Below are positions 53,151 through 63,306 of a stretch of DNA of 64,000 bases, one piece after another. Both the position numbers and the translations under genes were made by a program. A model generated the notes under the pieces. That model did no database searches. It worked only from the letters and a program-made list of their open reading frames with translations, and was not told the DNA's origin. Every line of letters begins with the position of its first letter. Position 1 is the stretch's first letter. The stretch is taken from the NCBI RefSeq assembly GCF_000297055.2, contig NC_022357.1:2243501-2307500 (forward strand), given 5' to 3'. Origin of the DNA: Sulfuricella denitrificans skB26. Lineage in GTDB: Bacteria; Pseudomonadota; Gammaproteobacteria; Burkholderiales; Sulfuricellaceae.

Positions 53151-55598
53151 ATGCAAAAACAGAAACTCGTTCTCGTGGGTAACGGCATGGCCGGGGTGCG
53201 CACGCTGGAGGAACTGCTGAAAATCGCGTCTGATAAATACGACATTACCGTATTCGGCGCCGAGCCTCACCCCAACTACAACCGTATCCTGTTGTCCCCG
53301 GTCCTGGCTGGCGAGCAGACAGTCCAGGACATCATCATCAATGAGATGGACTGGTACGAGCAGAATCAGATCCATCTGCACATTAACAAAAAAGTCACCA
53401 AGATCGATCGCAAAAATCGCATCGTCTTTACCGAAGACGGCACCAGTGCGGAATATGACCGCCTGCTGCTGTCCACCGGCTCCAACCCCTTCATCCTGCC
53501 CATTCCTGGCGCAGAACTGCCGGGCGTCGTTTCCTTCCGTGATATCAGCGACGTTGAGGCTATGCTTGATGCGTCCAGCCGCTACCGCAATGCAGTGGTG
53601 ATCGGCGGCGGACTGCTCGGCCTGGAAGCCGCTAACGGCCTGATGTTGCGCGGCATGGACGTGACCGTCGTGCATATCGCGCCCTGGCTGATGGATCGTC
53701 AGCTCGACGAACCGGCGGCCCGCCTGCTGCAACAAAGCCTGGAAGCCAAGGGCCTCAAATTCCTGCTGGAGAAACAGACCGGCGCGCTGGTGCCGGGCGA
53801 ATCCGGCCGCGTCTGCGCAGTGAGCTTCAAGGATGGCGATAGCATTCCCGCCGATCTGGTGGTGATGGCGGTCGGCATACGCCCCAACACGGAGCTGGCT
53901 GAAAGCGCCGGTCTCTACTGCAATCGCGGCGTGGTAGTTAACGACACCCTGCAAACATTCGACCCACGCATCTACGCCGTCGGCGAGTGCGTCAGCCACC
54001 GCGGCGTGGCTTATGGGCTGGTCGCACCCCTGTTCGAACAGGCCAAAGTAGCCGCCAATCATCTGGCTGAATATGGCATAGGCTGCTATACCGGCTCGCT
54101 CACCTCGACCAAGCTCAAGGTCACCGGGATCGACTTGTTTTCCGCCGGAGATTACATGGGTGCTGAAGGCACCGATGCCATCGTGCTTTCCGACCCGGCA
54201 GGCGGCAATTACAAGAAAGTCGTGCTCAAGGACAACAAGGTGGTGGGCGCGGTGCTGTATGGCGACACCACGGAGGGCAGCTGGTATTTCGACCTGCTGC
54301 GCGAGGGGACCGATGTTTCGGATATTCGCTCTTCCCTGCTGTTCGGCCAGCACAACCTGGGCGATTCCGGCCACGGCGACCCTCATGCCCGCGTCGCGGC
54401 CATGCCGGACAGCGCCGAGATTTGCGGCTGCAATGGCGTTTGCAAGGGCGATATCGTCAAAGCCATCCGCGACAAGAAGCTTTTTACCCTGGATGAGGTG
54501 CGTGCCCATACCAAGGCGTCCAGTTCCTGCGGGTCATGTACCGGCCTGGTGGAGTCGCTGCTGGCAGTGACGGTTGGTGGCGACTATTCCACCGCACCGT
54601 CCAAAAAACCGATGTGCGGCTGTACCGAGCATTCCCATGACGAGGTGCGCGAAACCATCACCCGCCAAGGCATCAAGAGCATCCCCGCGCTGATGCATTT
54701 CATGGAATGGAAAACCCCCGATGGCTGCAACAAGTGCCGCACGGCGTTGAACTACTACCTGCTGTGCGCGTGGCCGTCCGAATACGTGGACGACAACCAG
54801 TCGCGCTACATCAACGAGCGCGTGCATGCCAACATCCAGAAGGATGGCACCTACTCCGTGATACCGCGCATTTTCGGTGGCGACACCTCGCCCAAACAGC
54901 TGATGGCGATTGCTCAGATTGCCGAGCGTTGGGAAGTACCCACGGTGAAGTTTACCGGCGGCCAGCGCCTCGATCTTCTGGGGATCAGGAAAGAACAACT
55001 GCCGGGCATCTGGAAAGACCTTTCCGAAGCCGGATTTGTCTCCGGGCACGCTTACGGCAAGGCCATGCGTACCGTAAAAACCTGTGTCGGCAGCCAGTGG
55101 TGCCGCTTCGGTACCCAGGATTCGACCACCATGGGGATCAAGTTGGAAGAACTCACCTGGGGTTCGTGGACACCACACAAGTTCAAGCTGGCCGTCTCGG
55201 GCTGCCCGCGCAACTGCGCCGAAGCCACCATCAAGGACTTTGGCGTAGTCGCGGTGGATTCGGGCTGGGAACTACATATCGGTGGCAACGGCGGGATCAA
55301 GGTGCGCGCCACCGACTTCCTGTGCCATGTAAAGACCGAGGAAGAGGTTCTGGAATACTGCGCCGCCTTCATGCAGGTTTACCGCGAAGATGCGCATTAC
55401 CTGGAGCGCACCGCGCCCTGGGTGGAACGACGCGGTCTGACCTATGTCAAGGAACGCGTGGTGGATGACGCCGAGCAGCGCAAGGTCTATGCCGAGCGCT
55501 TTTACGAATCGCAGAAATATTCACAGGACGATCCATGGAAAGCGCGTGGCGAGGGTGTGGATGCCCACGAATACAAGCCTATGGCTATCCTGAGCTGA
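53151..55598 (+). CDS. nirB: Assimilatory NAD(P)H nitrite reductase large subunit NirB
   Basis: 815 residues. An N-terminal FAD/NAD domain (LVLVGNGMAGVRTLEELL, VVIGGGLLGLEAANGLMLRG) is followed by a BFD-like [2Fe-2S] domain (CGCNGVCKGDIVKAI, SSCGSCTGLVESLL). The C-terminal siroheme/[4Fe-4S] half carries TCVGSQWCRFGTQDS and VSGCPRNCAEATIKDFG. It reduces nitrite to ammonium in the cytoplasm. It is the first gene of nirB-nirD-nasA-fused FeS/membrane subunit, under a sigma-54 promoter. Confidence 0.96.
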   Translation: MQKQKLVLVGNGMAGVRTLEELLKIASDKYDITVFGAEPHPNYNRILLSPVLAGEQTVQDIIINEMDWYEQNQIHLHINKKVTKIDRKNRIVFTEDGTSAEYDRLLLSTGSNPFILPIPGAELPGVVSFRDISDVEAMLDASSRYRNAVVIGGGLLGLEAANGLMLRGMDVTVVHIAPWLMDRQLDEPAARLLQQSLEAKGLKFLLEKQTGALVPGESGRVCAVSFKDGDSIPADLVVMAVGIRPNTELAESAGLYCNRGVVVNDTLQTFDPRIYAVGECVSHRGVAYGLVAPLFEQAKVAANHLAEYGIGCYTGSLTSTKLKVTGIDLFSAGDYMGAEGTDAIVLSDPAGGNYKKVVLKDNKVVGAVLYGDTTEGSWYFDLLREGTDVSDIRSSLLFGQHNLGDSGHGDPHARVAAMPDSAEICGCNGVCKGDIVKAIRDKKLFTLDEVRAHTKASSSCGSCTGLVESLLAVTVGGDYSTAPSKKPMCGCTEHSHDEVRETITRQGIKSIPALMHFMEWKTPDGCNKCRTALNYYLLCAWPSEYVDDNQSRYINERVHANIQKDGTYSVIPRIFGGDTSPKQLMAIAQIAERWEVPTVKFTGGQRLDLLGIRKEQLPGIWKDLSEAGFVSGHAYGKAMRTVKTCVGSQWCRFGTQDSTTMGIKLEELTWGSWTPHKFKLAVSGCPRNCAEATIKDFGVVAVDSGWELHIGGNGGIKVRATDFLCHVKTEEEVLEYCAAFMQVYREDAHYLERTAPWVERRGLTYVKERVVDDAEQRKVYAERFYESQKYSQDDPWKARGEGVDAHEYKPMAILS

Positions 55599-55619
55599 TC
55601 TGAAATAAGGACAAACAAC

Positions 55620-55964
55620 ATGCAAACAACCAACAATCAGCAAAACTGGGTCGAAGTCGGCCGTATCGAAGACATTCCGCTGCTAGGCGCGCGACTGGTG
55701 AAGTCCCCGAAAGGCGATATCGCCGTCTTCCGCACCCAGGGTGACGAAATCTTCGCCCTGCGCGACAAGTGCCCGCACAAAGGGGGGCCGCTTTCTCAGG
55801 GTATCGTGCATGGCAAGAAAGTCGCCTGCCCGCTGCACGACTGGAAAATCCATCTCGATACCGGGCTGGCCGTGGCTCCGGATGAAGGGTGCGCAGCACG
55901 CTTCCCGGTGGAAGTGCGGGATGGCCTGATCTACCTTTCCCTTGAGCCCGATTCCGGCCGTTAG
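55620..55964 (+). CDS. nirD: Nitrite reductase small subunit NirD
   Basis: 114 residues, a Rieske-type fold. Both ligand pairs are present: KCPHKGGPLSQG (Cys-X-His) and ACPLHDWKI (Cys-X2-His), so a [2Fe-2S] cluster is likely; some NirD proteins lack these residues. It assists NirB in electron transfer. It lies 21 bases after nirB. Confidence 0.94.
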   Translation: MQTTNNQQNWVEVGRIEDIPLLGARLVKSPKGDIAVFRTQGDEIFALRDKCPHKGGPLSQGIVHGKKVACPLHDWKIHLDTGLAVAPDEGCAARFPVEVRDGLIYLSLEPDSGR

Positions 55965-55982
55965 AATTACTGAGGAATAATC

Positions 55983-58187
55983 ATGCTCTTCGGACGCAAA
56001 CAAAAAAACCCGATCAAGATCGCCGACAAGGGCGTGGTCGAATGGAAATACGCCGCCTGCGGCTACTGTTCCACCGGTTGCTCGATTGAAGTCGGACTGA
56101 ACGCGGAAGGCAAGCCCGTCACCTCGCGCGGGGTGGCGGATGCAGACGTCAATCGCGGCAAGTTATGTCTGAAGGGCATTTTCGAACACGAGCTGTTTAC
56201 TTCAGCCGGGCGCGGCACCGAACCGCTGATGCGCGAGCAGTGGCATCAGGACTGGCAGCCCGCGACCTGGGATAGCGCGCTGGACAAGGTGCATGACGAA
56301 ATCGTGCGGATCCAGGCCAAATATGGGCGTGATTCTGTCGCCATCATCTCCACCGGACAGATGCTGACCGAAGAGTTTTACACACTCGGCAAACTCACCC
56401 GTGGCCTGATCGGCACCAACAACTACGATGGCAATACCACCCTGTGCATGGCGTCTGCGGTATCGGGCTACAAGCGCTCCTTCGGTTCGGACGGCCCGCC
56501 GGGCTGCTATGAGGATTTCGAGCATACCGACTGCCTTTTTGCCTGGGGTTCCAACCTGCCGGAGCAGCACCCCATCATCTACTGGCGCATGAAAGAAGCG
56601 CAGGAAAAACGCGGCTTTCCGCTGATCGTGGTCGATCCGCGCGTGACCATGCTGGCGCAGAACGCCCACATCCACCTCGCCATCACACCGGGCACCGATG
56701 TGGTGCTGATGAACGCCATGATGCATGTCATCTTCGCCGAAAAGCTAGAAGACAGTAGCTACATCGAGACCAATACCAATGGGATAGATATGCTGCGCGC
56801 CGAAGTCGCCAAATATGACCCGGTGACCGCCTCCAAAATCTGCGGCATCGACGAAGACACCATCCGCGTTGTTGCCCGTCTCTATGCCAAGGCCGGCGCA
56901 GCCATGGCGATCTGGACGATGGGGATCAACCAGTCCACCCACGGCTCGGACGGCGTGGTCGGCATCAACAATCTAGCGCTCATCACCGGCAACATTGGCA
57001 AGCCGGGCGGCACCAGCCTTTCCATTACCGGACAGTGCAACGCGATGGGCACCCGCGAATGGTCTTCCTGCTCCGGGCTGCCCAATTACCGCGCGCTGGA
57101 AAACCCCGATCACCGCGCGGAAATTGCCGATTTCTGGGGCATCGACCCGGAATTCTTCCCTAAAAAACGCGGCATGTTTCAAACCGACATTTACCACGCG
57201 ATTGAAAGCGGGCAGATCAAAGGGCTGTGGCTGATCGCGACCAATCCCTTATCGTCTCTGCCCAACAGCGCAAGGGTTCGCAAGGCGATGGAGAGCCTGG
57301 AGTTCTGCGCGGTGCAGGACTGCTATCACGACACCGAAAGCGCCCAGTACGCCCACGTTTATCTACCCGCAGGTACCTGGGCAGAAAAAGACGGCGTAAT
57401 GACTAACACCGAGCGCCGGATCAGCGTAGTGAAGCCGGTGACCCCACCTCCGGGCCAGGCCCAGCCTGATTTATGGATTTTCAACCGGATGGCGGAGCGC
57501 TTTAATCAGAGCGGCAAGGTCAATTTCCCGGAAAAGGCCGCCGACATCTTCCTCGAGATGGGAAAACTATCCGTCGGCCGGCTGGCCGATATCTCCGGCA
57601 TGAACCACGAGTTGCTGGAAAAACAACGGGGCATCCAGTGGCCATATACACAAGAGCAGGTAAAGAATGGCGAGGCCCCGCCCAAGGGAGGCAAGCGCCT
57701 GTATACGGTCGATGGCACTTTCAGCTATGCCGATGGCAAGGCCAAACTGATTCCCTTGCCTTTCATCGACAACAACGAAGTGCCGGATGAAAAATTTCCC
57801 ATCTGGCTGAACACCGGGCGCTTGATCGAGCATTGGCACGGCCGCACCAAGACCGGAAAAATTGGCAACAACAACAAATACAGCCCGATTCCGTTCATCG
57901 AAATAAACCCGGACCTGGCGGCAGAACTGAACATAGAGCGGGGCGAATATGTGCGGCTGGTATCTCGCCGCTCGGATGCAGTGGTGATGGCGATGCCGAC
58001 CCAGCGCGTACCGAAGAATATGGTTTTTCTGCCCTTTCATTTTCATGATTGCGCCAACCGCCTGACATTAGGCCTGCTCGACCCGCACTCGCGCCAGCCT
58101 GCCTACAAACAGTCAGCCGTGCGCATTGAACGCATCGCCAACCAGATGGCGGCGGCAAAATTGAGCATGGAAATGCGCAAGTTCTGA
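55983..58187 (+). CDS. nasA: NasA-like molybdopterin nitrate reductase catalytic subunit
   Basis: 734 residues. An N-terminal [4Fe-4S] set (ACGYCSTGC and GKLCLKG) is followed by TLCMASAVSGYKRSFGSDGPPGCYEDFEHTDC, where LCMAS holds the likely Mo-ligand Cys of Nas/Nap enzymes. NTGRLIEHWHGRTKTG and the C-terminal cofactor domain complete it. No Tat signal is seen, so it acts in the cytoplasm. The C-terminal [2Fe-2S] extension of Klebsiella-type NasA is absent. The neighbours nirBD point to nitrate as substrate; the next gene suggests a membrane electron source. Confidence 0.9.
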   Translation: MLFGRKQKNPIKIADKGVVEWKYAACGYCSTGCSIEVGLNAEGKPVTSRGVADADVNRGKLCLKGIFEHELFTSAGRGTEPLMREQWHQDWQPATWDSALDKVHDEIVRIQAKYGRDSVAIISTGQMLTEEFYTLGKLTRGLIGTNNYDGNTTLCMASAVSGYKRSFGSDGPPGCYEDFEHTDCLFAWGSNLPEQHPIIYWRMKEAQEKRGFPLIVVDPRVTMLAQNAHIHLAITPGTDVVLMNAMMHVIFAEKLEDSSYIETNTNGIDMLRAEVAKYDPVTASKICGIDEDTIRVVARLYAKAGAAMAIWTMGINQSTHGSDGVVGINNLALITGNIGKPGGTSLSITGQCNAMGTREWSSCSGLPNYRALENPDHRAEIADFWGIDPEFFPKKRGMFQTDIYHAIESGQIKGLWLIATNPLSSLPNSARVRKAMESLEFCAVQDCYHDTESAQYAHVYLPAGTWAEKDGVMTNTERRISVVKPVTPPPGQAQPDLWIFNRMAERFNQSGKVNFPEKAADIFLEMGKLSVGRLADISGMNHELLEKQRGIQWPYTQEQVKNGEAPPKGGKRLYTVDGTFSYADGKAKLIPLPFIDNNEVPDEKFPIWLNTGRLIEHWHGRTKTGKIGNNNKYSPIPFIEINPDLAAELNIERGEYVRLVSRRSDAVVMAMPTQRVPKNMVFLPFHFHDCANRLTLGLLDPHSRQPAYKQSAVRIERIANQMAAAKLSMEMRKF

Positions 58188-58202
58188 TGCAAAGGAATCC
58201 AC

Positions 58203-60026
58203 ATGTTTAAAGTACGCGACAACGAACCCGACTACGCCCTGCTGGCCGACAAAGATTCCCAGACCCTTAACCGCTATGGGCTGTCCATCGATAAAGCGCA
58301 GCAAGGCGACGCGCTGTACGGAAAAAGCCTGAACATCAATGGCGATGGCGAAATCGGCAGCAATCCCAACCGCTACAAACAGCACGGTTTCTATTTCAAT
58401 GCCGACAACTGCATCGCCTGCCATGCCTGCGAAGCCGCCTGCAGCGAAAAGAACGACAACCCGGCGCATATCGCCTTCCGCTCGGTGGGCTTCGTCGAAG
58501 GCGGCACTTACCCGAATTACCAGCGCCTCAACATTTCGATGGCCTGCAACCACTGCGACGACCCGGTCTGCCTGAAAGGCTGCCCGACCCGCGCCTACAC
58601 CAAGTTCGCAGAATACGGCGCGGTACTGCAAGACCCGGATATCTGCTTCGGCTGCGGCTACTGCACCTGGGTGTGCCCGTACAATGCGCCGCAGCTCGAC
58701 CCGGTCAAGGGTCAGGTCAGCAAATGCAACATGTGCGTGGACCGGCTCGAGGTCGGCTTGAAGCCCGCCTGCGTTTCGGCCTGTCTGGGCAAGGCACTGG
58801 ATTTCGGCGTGATCGAAAACATTCCGGAAGGGCGCGCCCAGGCCAAGACGGAAATCCCCGGTTTTCCCAGCCCCGAAATCACCCATCCGAACATCCGTTT
58901 TCAGCAAACACGCACCACCCAGCGCGACATGGTGCGGGTTGACAGCACTGCCCTGAAATACCACCGCGACGACACCAGCGGCGCATTCCGCCCGACACTG
59001 GACCCCAAGCATGGCTACCAGCGGCACTGGAACCTGAAGAAACTGCTCGGTTCACACGAAAACGCGCATATCGCCTTCACCCTGAGCGTACAGACCGTGA
59101 TGGGCGCATTTCTGTTGCTGATCCTGGGAGGCTGGCTGGGAAATGCGCCACTGTCCGCCTTTGGCGGCAGTGCCGCGTACCTGCCCTTGCTGGGCCTGAT
59201 GCTGGCGCTGATGAGCTTCGGCCTGTTCAAGCTCAACATGCATCTGGGCAAACCGCTGCGGTTCTACCGCGGTTTCAACAACCTGCGGCACTCCCCGGTA
59301 AGCCGTGAAATTGCCGGCGTGTCGCTGTTCTTCGCCGGACTGGCAGGCTACGGTTTCTTCACCTTCTTTGGCGGCATGATCGCCTCATTGATCGGCGACG
59401 CGCTGACCGGGGCGCTGCGCAATCTGGCTGCTGGCGCGGGGATACTGGGTGCTGGCCTGGGCGGATACTACATGATCAAGCTCTACCTGATCCCTGCCCG
59501 CCCCTTCTGGAACCACTGGCATACCGGCGCCGCTTTCGTGGCCACGGCACTGGGTCTGGGCGCACTGTTGCTGGCGTTGACCGCGTGGCTGACGGGTGCG
59601 CTGACCAACGAACTGGGGGTGGTCCTGGCCAGCGTGGCGGCCACAGGCTTTGCTCTGGAAGGCATCGGCCTGATAGTCCATGCCCGCGATCTCAAAGCCA
59701 AGGGCGACGAAGGCATGGCCTCGTTCTACGAGCAAACCACCACCTACGGCTACCCTTACTGGCTGCGCAACGGATTGCTGGCGACCAGCCTGATGCTGGC
59801 GCTGGGCATGGGGTTCATCGGGCAGGCCAGTGGACTGGCGTTCGCGATGCTGACCTTGACTGCACTGACCAGCGGGATTCTGGGACGGGCATTGTTCTAC
59901 GTGCTGGTCATCCCGACCACCATGCCTGGTGCGTTCTTCTGGAGGAACAAGGGATTTGTCGAACATGCAAAAGAAGTAGGTCTGGCCAACATGCCGCAAG
60001 TCGGCGTGGTGCCGGATGCACATTGA
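58203..60026 (+). CDS. DmsB-like FeS protein fused to DmsC-like membrane anchor
   Basis: 607 residues. Residues ~60-215 form a four-cluster ferredoxin domain: CIACHACEAACSE, CNHCDDPVCLKGC, CFGCGYCTWVCP and CNMCVDRLEVGLKPACVSAC. Residues ~290-600 contain about eight transmembrane helices of DmsC type. In DMSO reductase these are separate subunits that carry electrons from menaquinol to the Mo subunit. Here the fusion follows nasA by 15 bases, so it likely feeds the NasA-like enzyme from quinol. No Tat signal exists, so the FeS part should face the cytoplasm. Confidence 0.88.
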   Translation: MFKVRDNEPDYALLADKDSQTLNRYGLSIDKAQQGDALYGKSLNINGDGEIGSNPNRYKQHGFYFNADNCIACHACEAACSEKNDNPAHIAFRSVGFVEGGTYPNYQRLNISMACNHCDDPVCLKGCPTRAYTKFAEYGAVLQDPDICFGCGYCTWVCPYNAPQLDPVKGQVSKCNMCVDRLEVGLKPACVSACLGKALDFGVIENIPEGRAQAKTEIPGFPSPEITHPNIRFQQTRTTQRDMVRVDSTALKYHRDDTSGAFRPTLDPKHGYQRHWNLKKLLGSHENAHIAFTLSVQTVMGAFLLLILGGWLGNAPLSAFGGSAAYLPLLGLMLALMSFGLFKLNMHLGKPLRFYRGFNNLRHSPVSREIAGVSLFFAGLAGYGFFTFFGGMIASLIGDALTGALRNLAAGAGILGAGLGGYYMIKLYLIPARPFWNHWHTGAAFVATALGLGALLLALTAWLTGALTNELGVVLASVAATGFALEGIGLIVHARDLKAKGDEGMASFYEQTTTYGYPYWLRNGLLATSLMLALGMGFIGQASGLAFAMLTLTALTSGILGRALFYVLVIPTTMPGAFFWRNKGFVEHAKEVGLANMPQVGVVPDAH

Positions 60027-60234
60027 TCCTGAAAAACTCAGTTTAACCAGTGAATCGTCCCATTCCGACTCGCAGCGGTCATTCACAGCTTGCTGCTCGT
60101 CCGTCCGCTAGGCAGTGAAAACAGACAGCCTACGTTCCTTACAAGGAGCAGTGGCTATATCGCACCAATAGCGGAGGTTTAAGGTTCGGGTAATTGATTT
60201 ACCAAAAAAACAGGTAATTGGAAGCTTATTGTTT
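60027..60234. other. Convergent intergenic region with degenerate repeat
   Basis: About 208 bases between the convergent nitrate operon and the GGDEF/EAL gene. AGCGGTCATTCACAG near 60073 belongs to the dispersed motif family noted at 29038, 42992 and 45398. No clear terminator was found. Confidence 0.4.
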
Positions 60235-63200
60235 TTATCCCATAGAAGAAGTTTTTAATTTCTCCTCAAACAGCTCCAGCGGGACTGGCTTGCTGAACAA
60301 ATATCCCTGAAAGGCATGGCAGCCATGATGATCAAGGAATTCGCGTTGCGCTTCGGTTTCCACCCCTTCGGCAATGACGTTCAGCCCTAAAGCCTGTGAC
60401 ATTGCAATAGTGGCGTGCACAATGGCCGCATCGTTGGAGTCAAAAGCGATGTCGCGCACGAAGGATCGGTCGATCTTGATTTGGTCCAGCGGCAGGCGTT
60501 TCAGCTGGGACAGCGAAGAATAGCCCGTACCGAAGTCGTCCATCGAGAAACTCACGCCCAGTTTTTTTATTTCATGCATCTTGCCGATGGTGTCCTCGAT
60601 GTTCTCCAGCACGACACTTTCGGTCAGTTCCAGTTTGAGCTGCGCAGGCGGCGCTCCGCTTTCCAGCAGCACGCGCTGCACCTGGGCAACGAAGTTGGCC
60701 TGATGGAATTGCCTGGCGCTGACGTTCACCGCCACCGTCAGGTCGCGGGTCAGCGCATCGCGTTGCCATGCTTTGAGCTGCGTGCAGGCGGTTTCCAGCA
60801 CCCACAAACCGATCGGCACGATCAGTCCGGTTTCTTCGGCCAGCGGAATGAATTGATCAGGGAAAACCAGACCACGTTCGGGATGTGCCCAGCGCAACAG
60901 CACTTCCGCGCCCAGCGGACGGTGAAGGCGGTCCACCTGGATTTGATAGTACAGACGAAATTGCCGCTTCTCGAGGGCATGACGCAAATCCGCTTCCAGA
61001 TCCGCACGCATATCCAATGCTGTTTGCATCTGCGGGTCAAAAAAGCGGATGGCATTGCGCCCTGCCGCCTTGGCCTGATACATGGCAACGTCAGCATGCT
61101 GGAGCAAATCGTCCACGCTCTCCAGATGGCCATGGAACAGACTGATGCCGATACTCGGTGTGGTGTGGCACTCGTACTCTTTCAGCGCATAAGGCTGACT
61201 TAGCTTGTTGCGAATCTTTTCTGCGACCAGTTCGGTGAGTGTGGCCGCCTCGTCCTGCCGGCTGCTCAGCTCTTCAAGGACCACCACAAATTCATCGCCG
61301 CCCAGCCGGGCCACACTGTCACCTTCGCGCACACAGGTCTGTAACCTGCGCGCCACCTCGATCAACAGCAGGTCGCCCATGGCATGACCCCGCGTATCAT
61401 TGATGATCTTGAAATGATCCAGATCCAGAAATAGTAATGCACCATGCCGGCCGCTACGTGCGCTGACTGCCATCGCCTGCTGCAAACGGTCCATTAACAA
61501 GCGACGATTCGGCAGTTGGGTCAGAGGGTCGTAAAAGGCCAGTTGATGAATTTCCTGTTCCGACTGTTTGCGCTGACTTATGTCGGTAAACACGGCCACA
61601 TAATTGGAGACTTGCTGATTGTCATCGTAAACCGCCGTAATGGTCATGGATTTGGGATAGATCTCGCCATTCTTGCGCTTGTCCCAGACCTCGCCAGACC
61701 ACTTGCCGGTATCGCGTAATGCTGCCCACATGGCCTGATAGAAAGCCGCATCGTGGCGACCGGACTGCAGGATGCGCGGGTTTTGCCCGATGACTTCTTC
61801 TTTACTGTAGCCGGTAATCTCCTGAAAAGCCGGATTGACGCGCATAATTTTTGCGTCAGAATCGGTAATCAGGATGGCTTCCTGGGTTTCGAAGGTAGCC
61901 GCAGCGACGCGCAGATCCTCTTCTGCTGTCTTGTGTTCGGTGATGTCTTCGTAGATACCCAGCACGCCGATTACTTCATTGTTACCCTCACTCCACATAG
62001 GCACCTTGGAGGTGCGTACCCATACTTTGCACCCATCCGGTAGGGTTTGCGGTTCGTCGTAACTAATCTTGGGGTTGCCTGAGTTGATGACGCGATAATC
62101 GTCGGCACGATAAAGTTCGGCCTGATCTTTCCACACCATCTGGAAATCGTTCTTGCCAATCAGTTCACTTGGTCGCGTATAGCCTGCATCATGGGCAAAC
62201 AGGGAATTACAACCCAGATAATTCAAATCGCGATCCTTCCAGAATACGCGAATAGGCACCGTATCGATGAAAGACTCAAGCAACTTCCCCACCCTGAGCG
62301 CCTCGGTTTGCGTGGCCAGCAGCTGGTCACGTTCTTTCAGTAGCCGGCTTTGCCTGACGATGGCCAGCATGATGACCAGCACCGATCCGGCATAAGTCAG
62401 CCATTCAACAAGGTCTGGATCGCCAGGCCTTGAACCTGCCACGACCATGGCACCGCTGGCCAGGATGATAGTGATGATGGGGAGCATGCGTAAAAATCCT
62501 TCGCAGGCCCGATCCCATTCTGGCGCGTCGGAATGTTCAAGTTGCCAGACTGAAACCGCCAGTCCAGCCAGGAGAATTGCGATTGAAAAGGAAACGTTAA
62601 ACCATGCCCCATCGATGGCAAGGCCATTCAGGGCCATCAAGTTCCAGTGCATCCAACTCCATGCCGTAACTGCAACAGCAGGCAGAAAAAGAAAAAAACC
62701 TGAAGAGAAACGCAAGCGCATGGCCGGGATCATGATCAGGCCGATGCAGGTTGGAATAAGCAGGCTAACGGGGTAACTCACCAGCACGGCCATTGAGAGC
62801 AGATCAAGATCACCCCGCATGGGCAGATACAGCACCAGGACCAGCGTGAGCGAAGCAACCGACAGTGACAACACATCCAGCAGAACCGTCACCTGGCTCG
62901 CCTTGCGCACCCCGTTGCGAATTTCCAGAATCAACCCCATCGTCAGGCAAGGCCCCAGCCAGAGGTAAAAAAAGTCAGAGGGCGAGGGAAACTTGCTGTA
63001 CGCCAGGGCCACCTGTGCATCCCAGACAAGTTGCCCAAGGGCGTAGCCAGCAAATCCGGCAGCAAACCACCAGATTGCTCCAAAACGTTTTTGACCACTG
63101 ATTTGCCTCCGGCCCAACCAGGCGAGCACCGCAGCCGACGCGGTCGCAACTGTCCAATGCAGGTTGTCGAAGAACTTGATCCAGGATGGATCGTGAGAAA

Positions 63201-63300
63201 TATTTATTCCGACGATTCCAGCCACGATACCGGCCAGACCTATCAGAAAGACGATCCGGTTGATTTGAGGTATGCGGGAGAGGGCAGTTTGAAGTGGCAT
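60235..63300 (-). CDS. Membrane-bound PAS-GGDEF-EAL cyclic di-GMP protein
   Basis: 1021 residues. About eight to ten transmembrane helices fill residues 15-310. Two PAS domains follow (about 335-460 and 460-585; the second contains ITDSDAKIMRVNPAFQEITGYSKEEVIGQNPRILQSGRHD). The GGDEF domain has LDLDHFKIINDTRGHAMGD and an intact ARLGGDEFVVVLEE. The EAL domain has GAEVLLRW in place of EALLRW, LELTESVVLENIEDT, SMDDFGTGYSSLSQLKRLPLDQIKIDRSFV and AEGVETEAQ. Both synthesis and breakdown of c-di-GMP are possible. The gene is monocistronic. Confidence 0.92.
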   Translation of the reverse strand: MPLQTALSRIPQINRIVFLIGLAGIVAGIVGINISHDPSWIKFFDNLHWTVATASAAVLAWLGRRQISGQKRFGAIWWFAAGFAGYALGQLVWDAQVALAYSKFPSPSDFFYLWLGPCLTMGLILEIRNGVRKASQVTVLLDVLSLSVASLTLVLVLYLPMRGDLDLLSMAVLVSYPVSLLIPTCIGLIMIPAMRLRFSSGFFLFLPAVAVTAWSWMHWNLMALNGLAIDGAWFNVSFSIAILLAGLAVSVWQLEHSDAPEWDRACEGFLRMLPIITIILASGAMVVAGSRPGDPDLVEWLTYAGSVLVIMLAIVRQSRLLKERDQLLATQTEALRVGKLLESFIDTVPIRVFWKDRDLNYLGCNSLFAHDAGYTRPSELIGKNDFQMVWKDQAELYRADDYRVINSGNPKISYDEPQTLPDGCKVWVRTSKVPMWSEGNNEVIGVLGIYEDITEHKTAEEDLRVAAATFETQEAILITDSDAKIMRVNPAFQEITGYSKEEVIGQNPRILQSGRHDAAFYQAMWAALRDTGKWSGEVWDKRKNGEIYPKSMTITAVYDDNQQVSNYVAVFTDISQRKQSEQEIHQLAFYDPLTQLPNRRLLMDRLQQAMAVSARSGRHGALLFLDLDHFKIINDTRGHAMGDLLLIEVARRLQTCVREGDSVARLGGDEFVVVLEELSSRQDEAATLTELVAEKIRNKLSQPYALKEYECHTTPSIGISLFHGHLESVDDLLQHADVAMYQAKAAGRNAIRFFDPQMQTALDMRADLEADLRHALEKRQFRLYYQIQVDRLHRPLGAEVLLRWAHPERGLVFPDQFIPLAEETGLIVPIGLWVLETACTQLKAWQRDALTRDLTVAVNVSARQFHQANFVAQVQRVLLESGAPPAQLKLELTESVVLENIEDTIGKMHEIKKLGVSFSMDDFGTGYSSLSQLKRLPLDQIKIDRSFVRDIAFDSNDAAIVHATIAMSQALGLNVIAEGVETEAQREFLDHHGCHAFQGYLFSKPVPLELFEEKLKTSSMG

Positions 63301-63306
63301 TTTTTA

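Noticed and set aside
53043-54509. Long minus-strand open frame opposite nirB
   Set aside because: It is an antisense shadow of nirB with no recognisable domains and no ribosome site.
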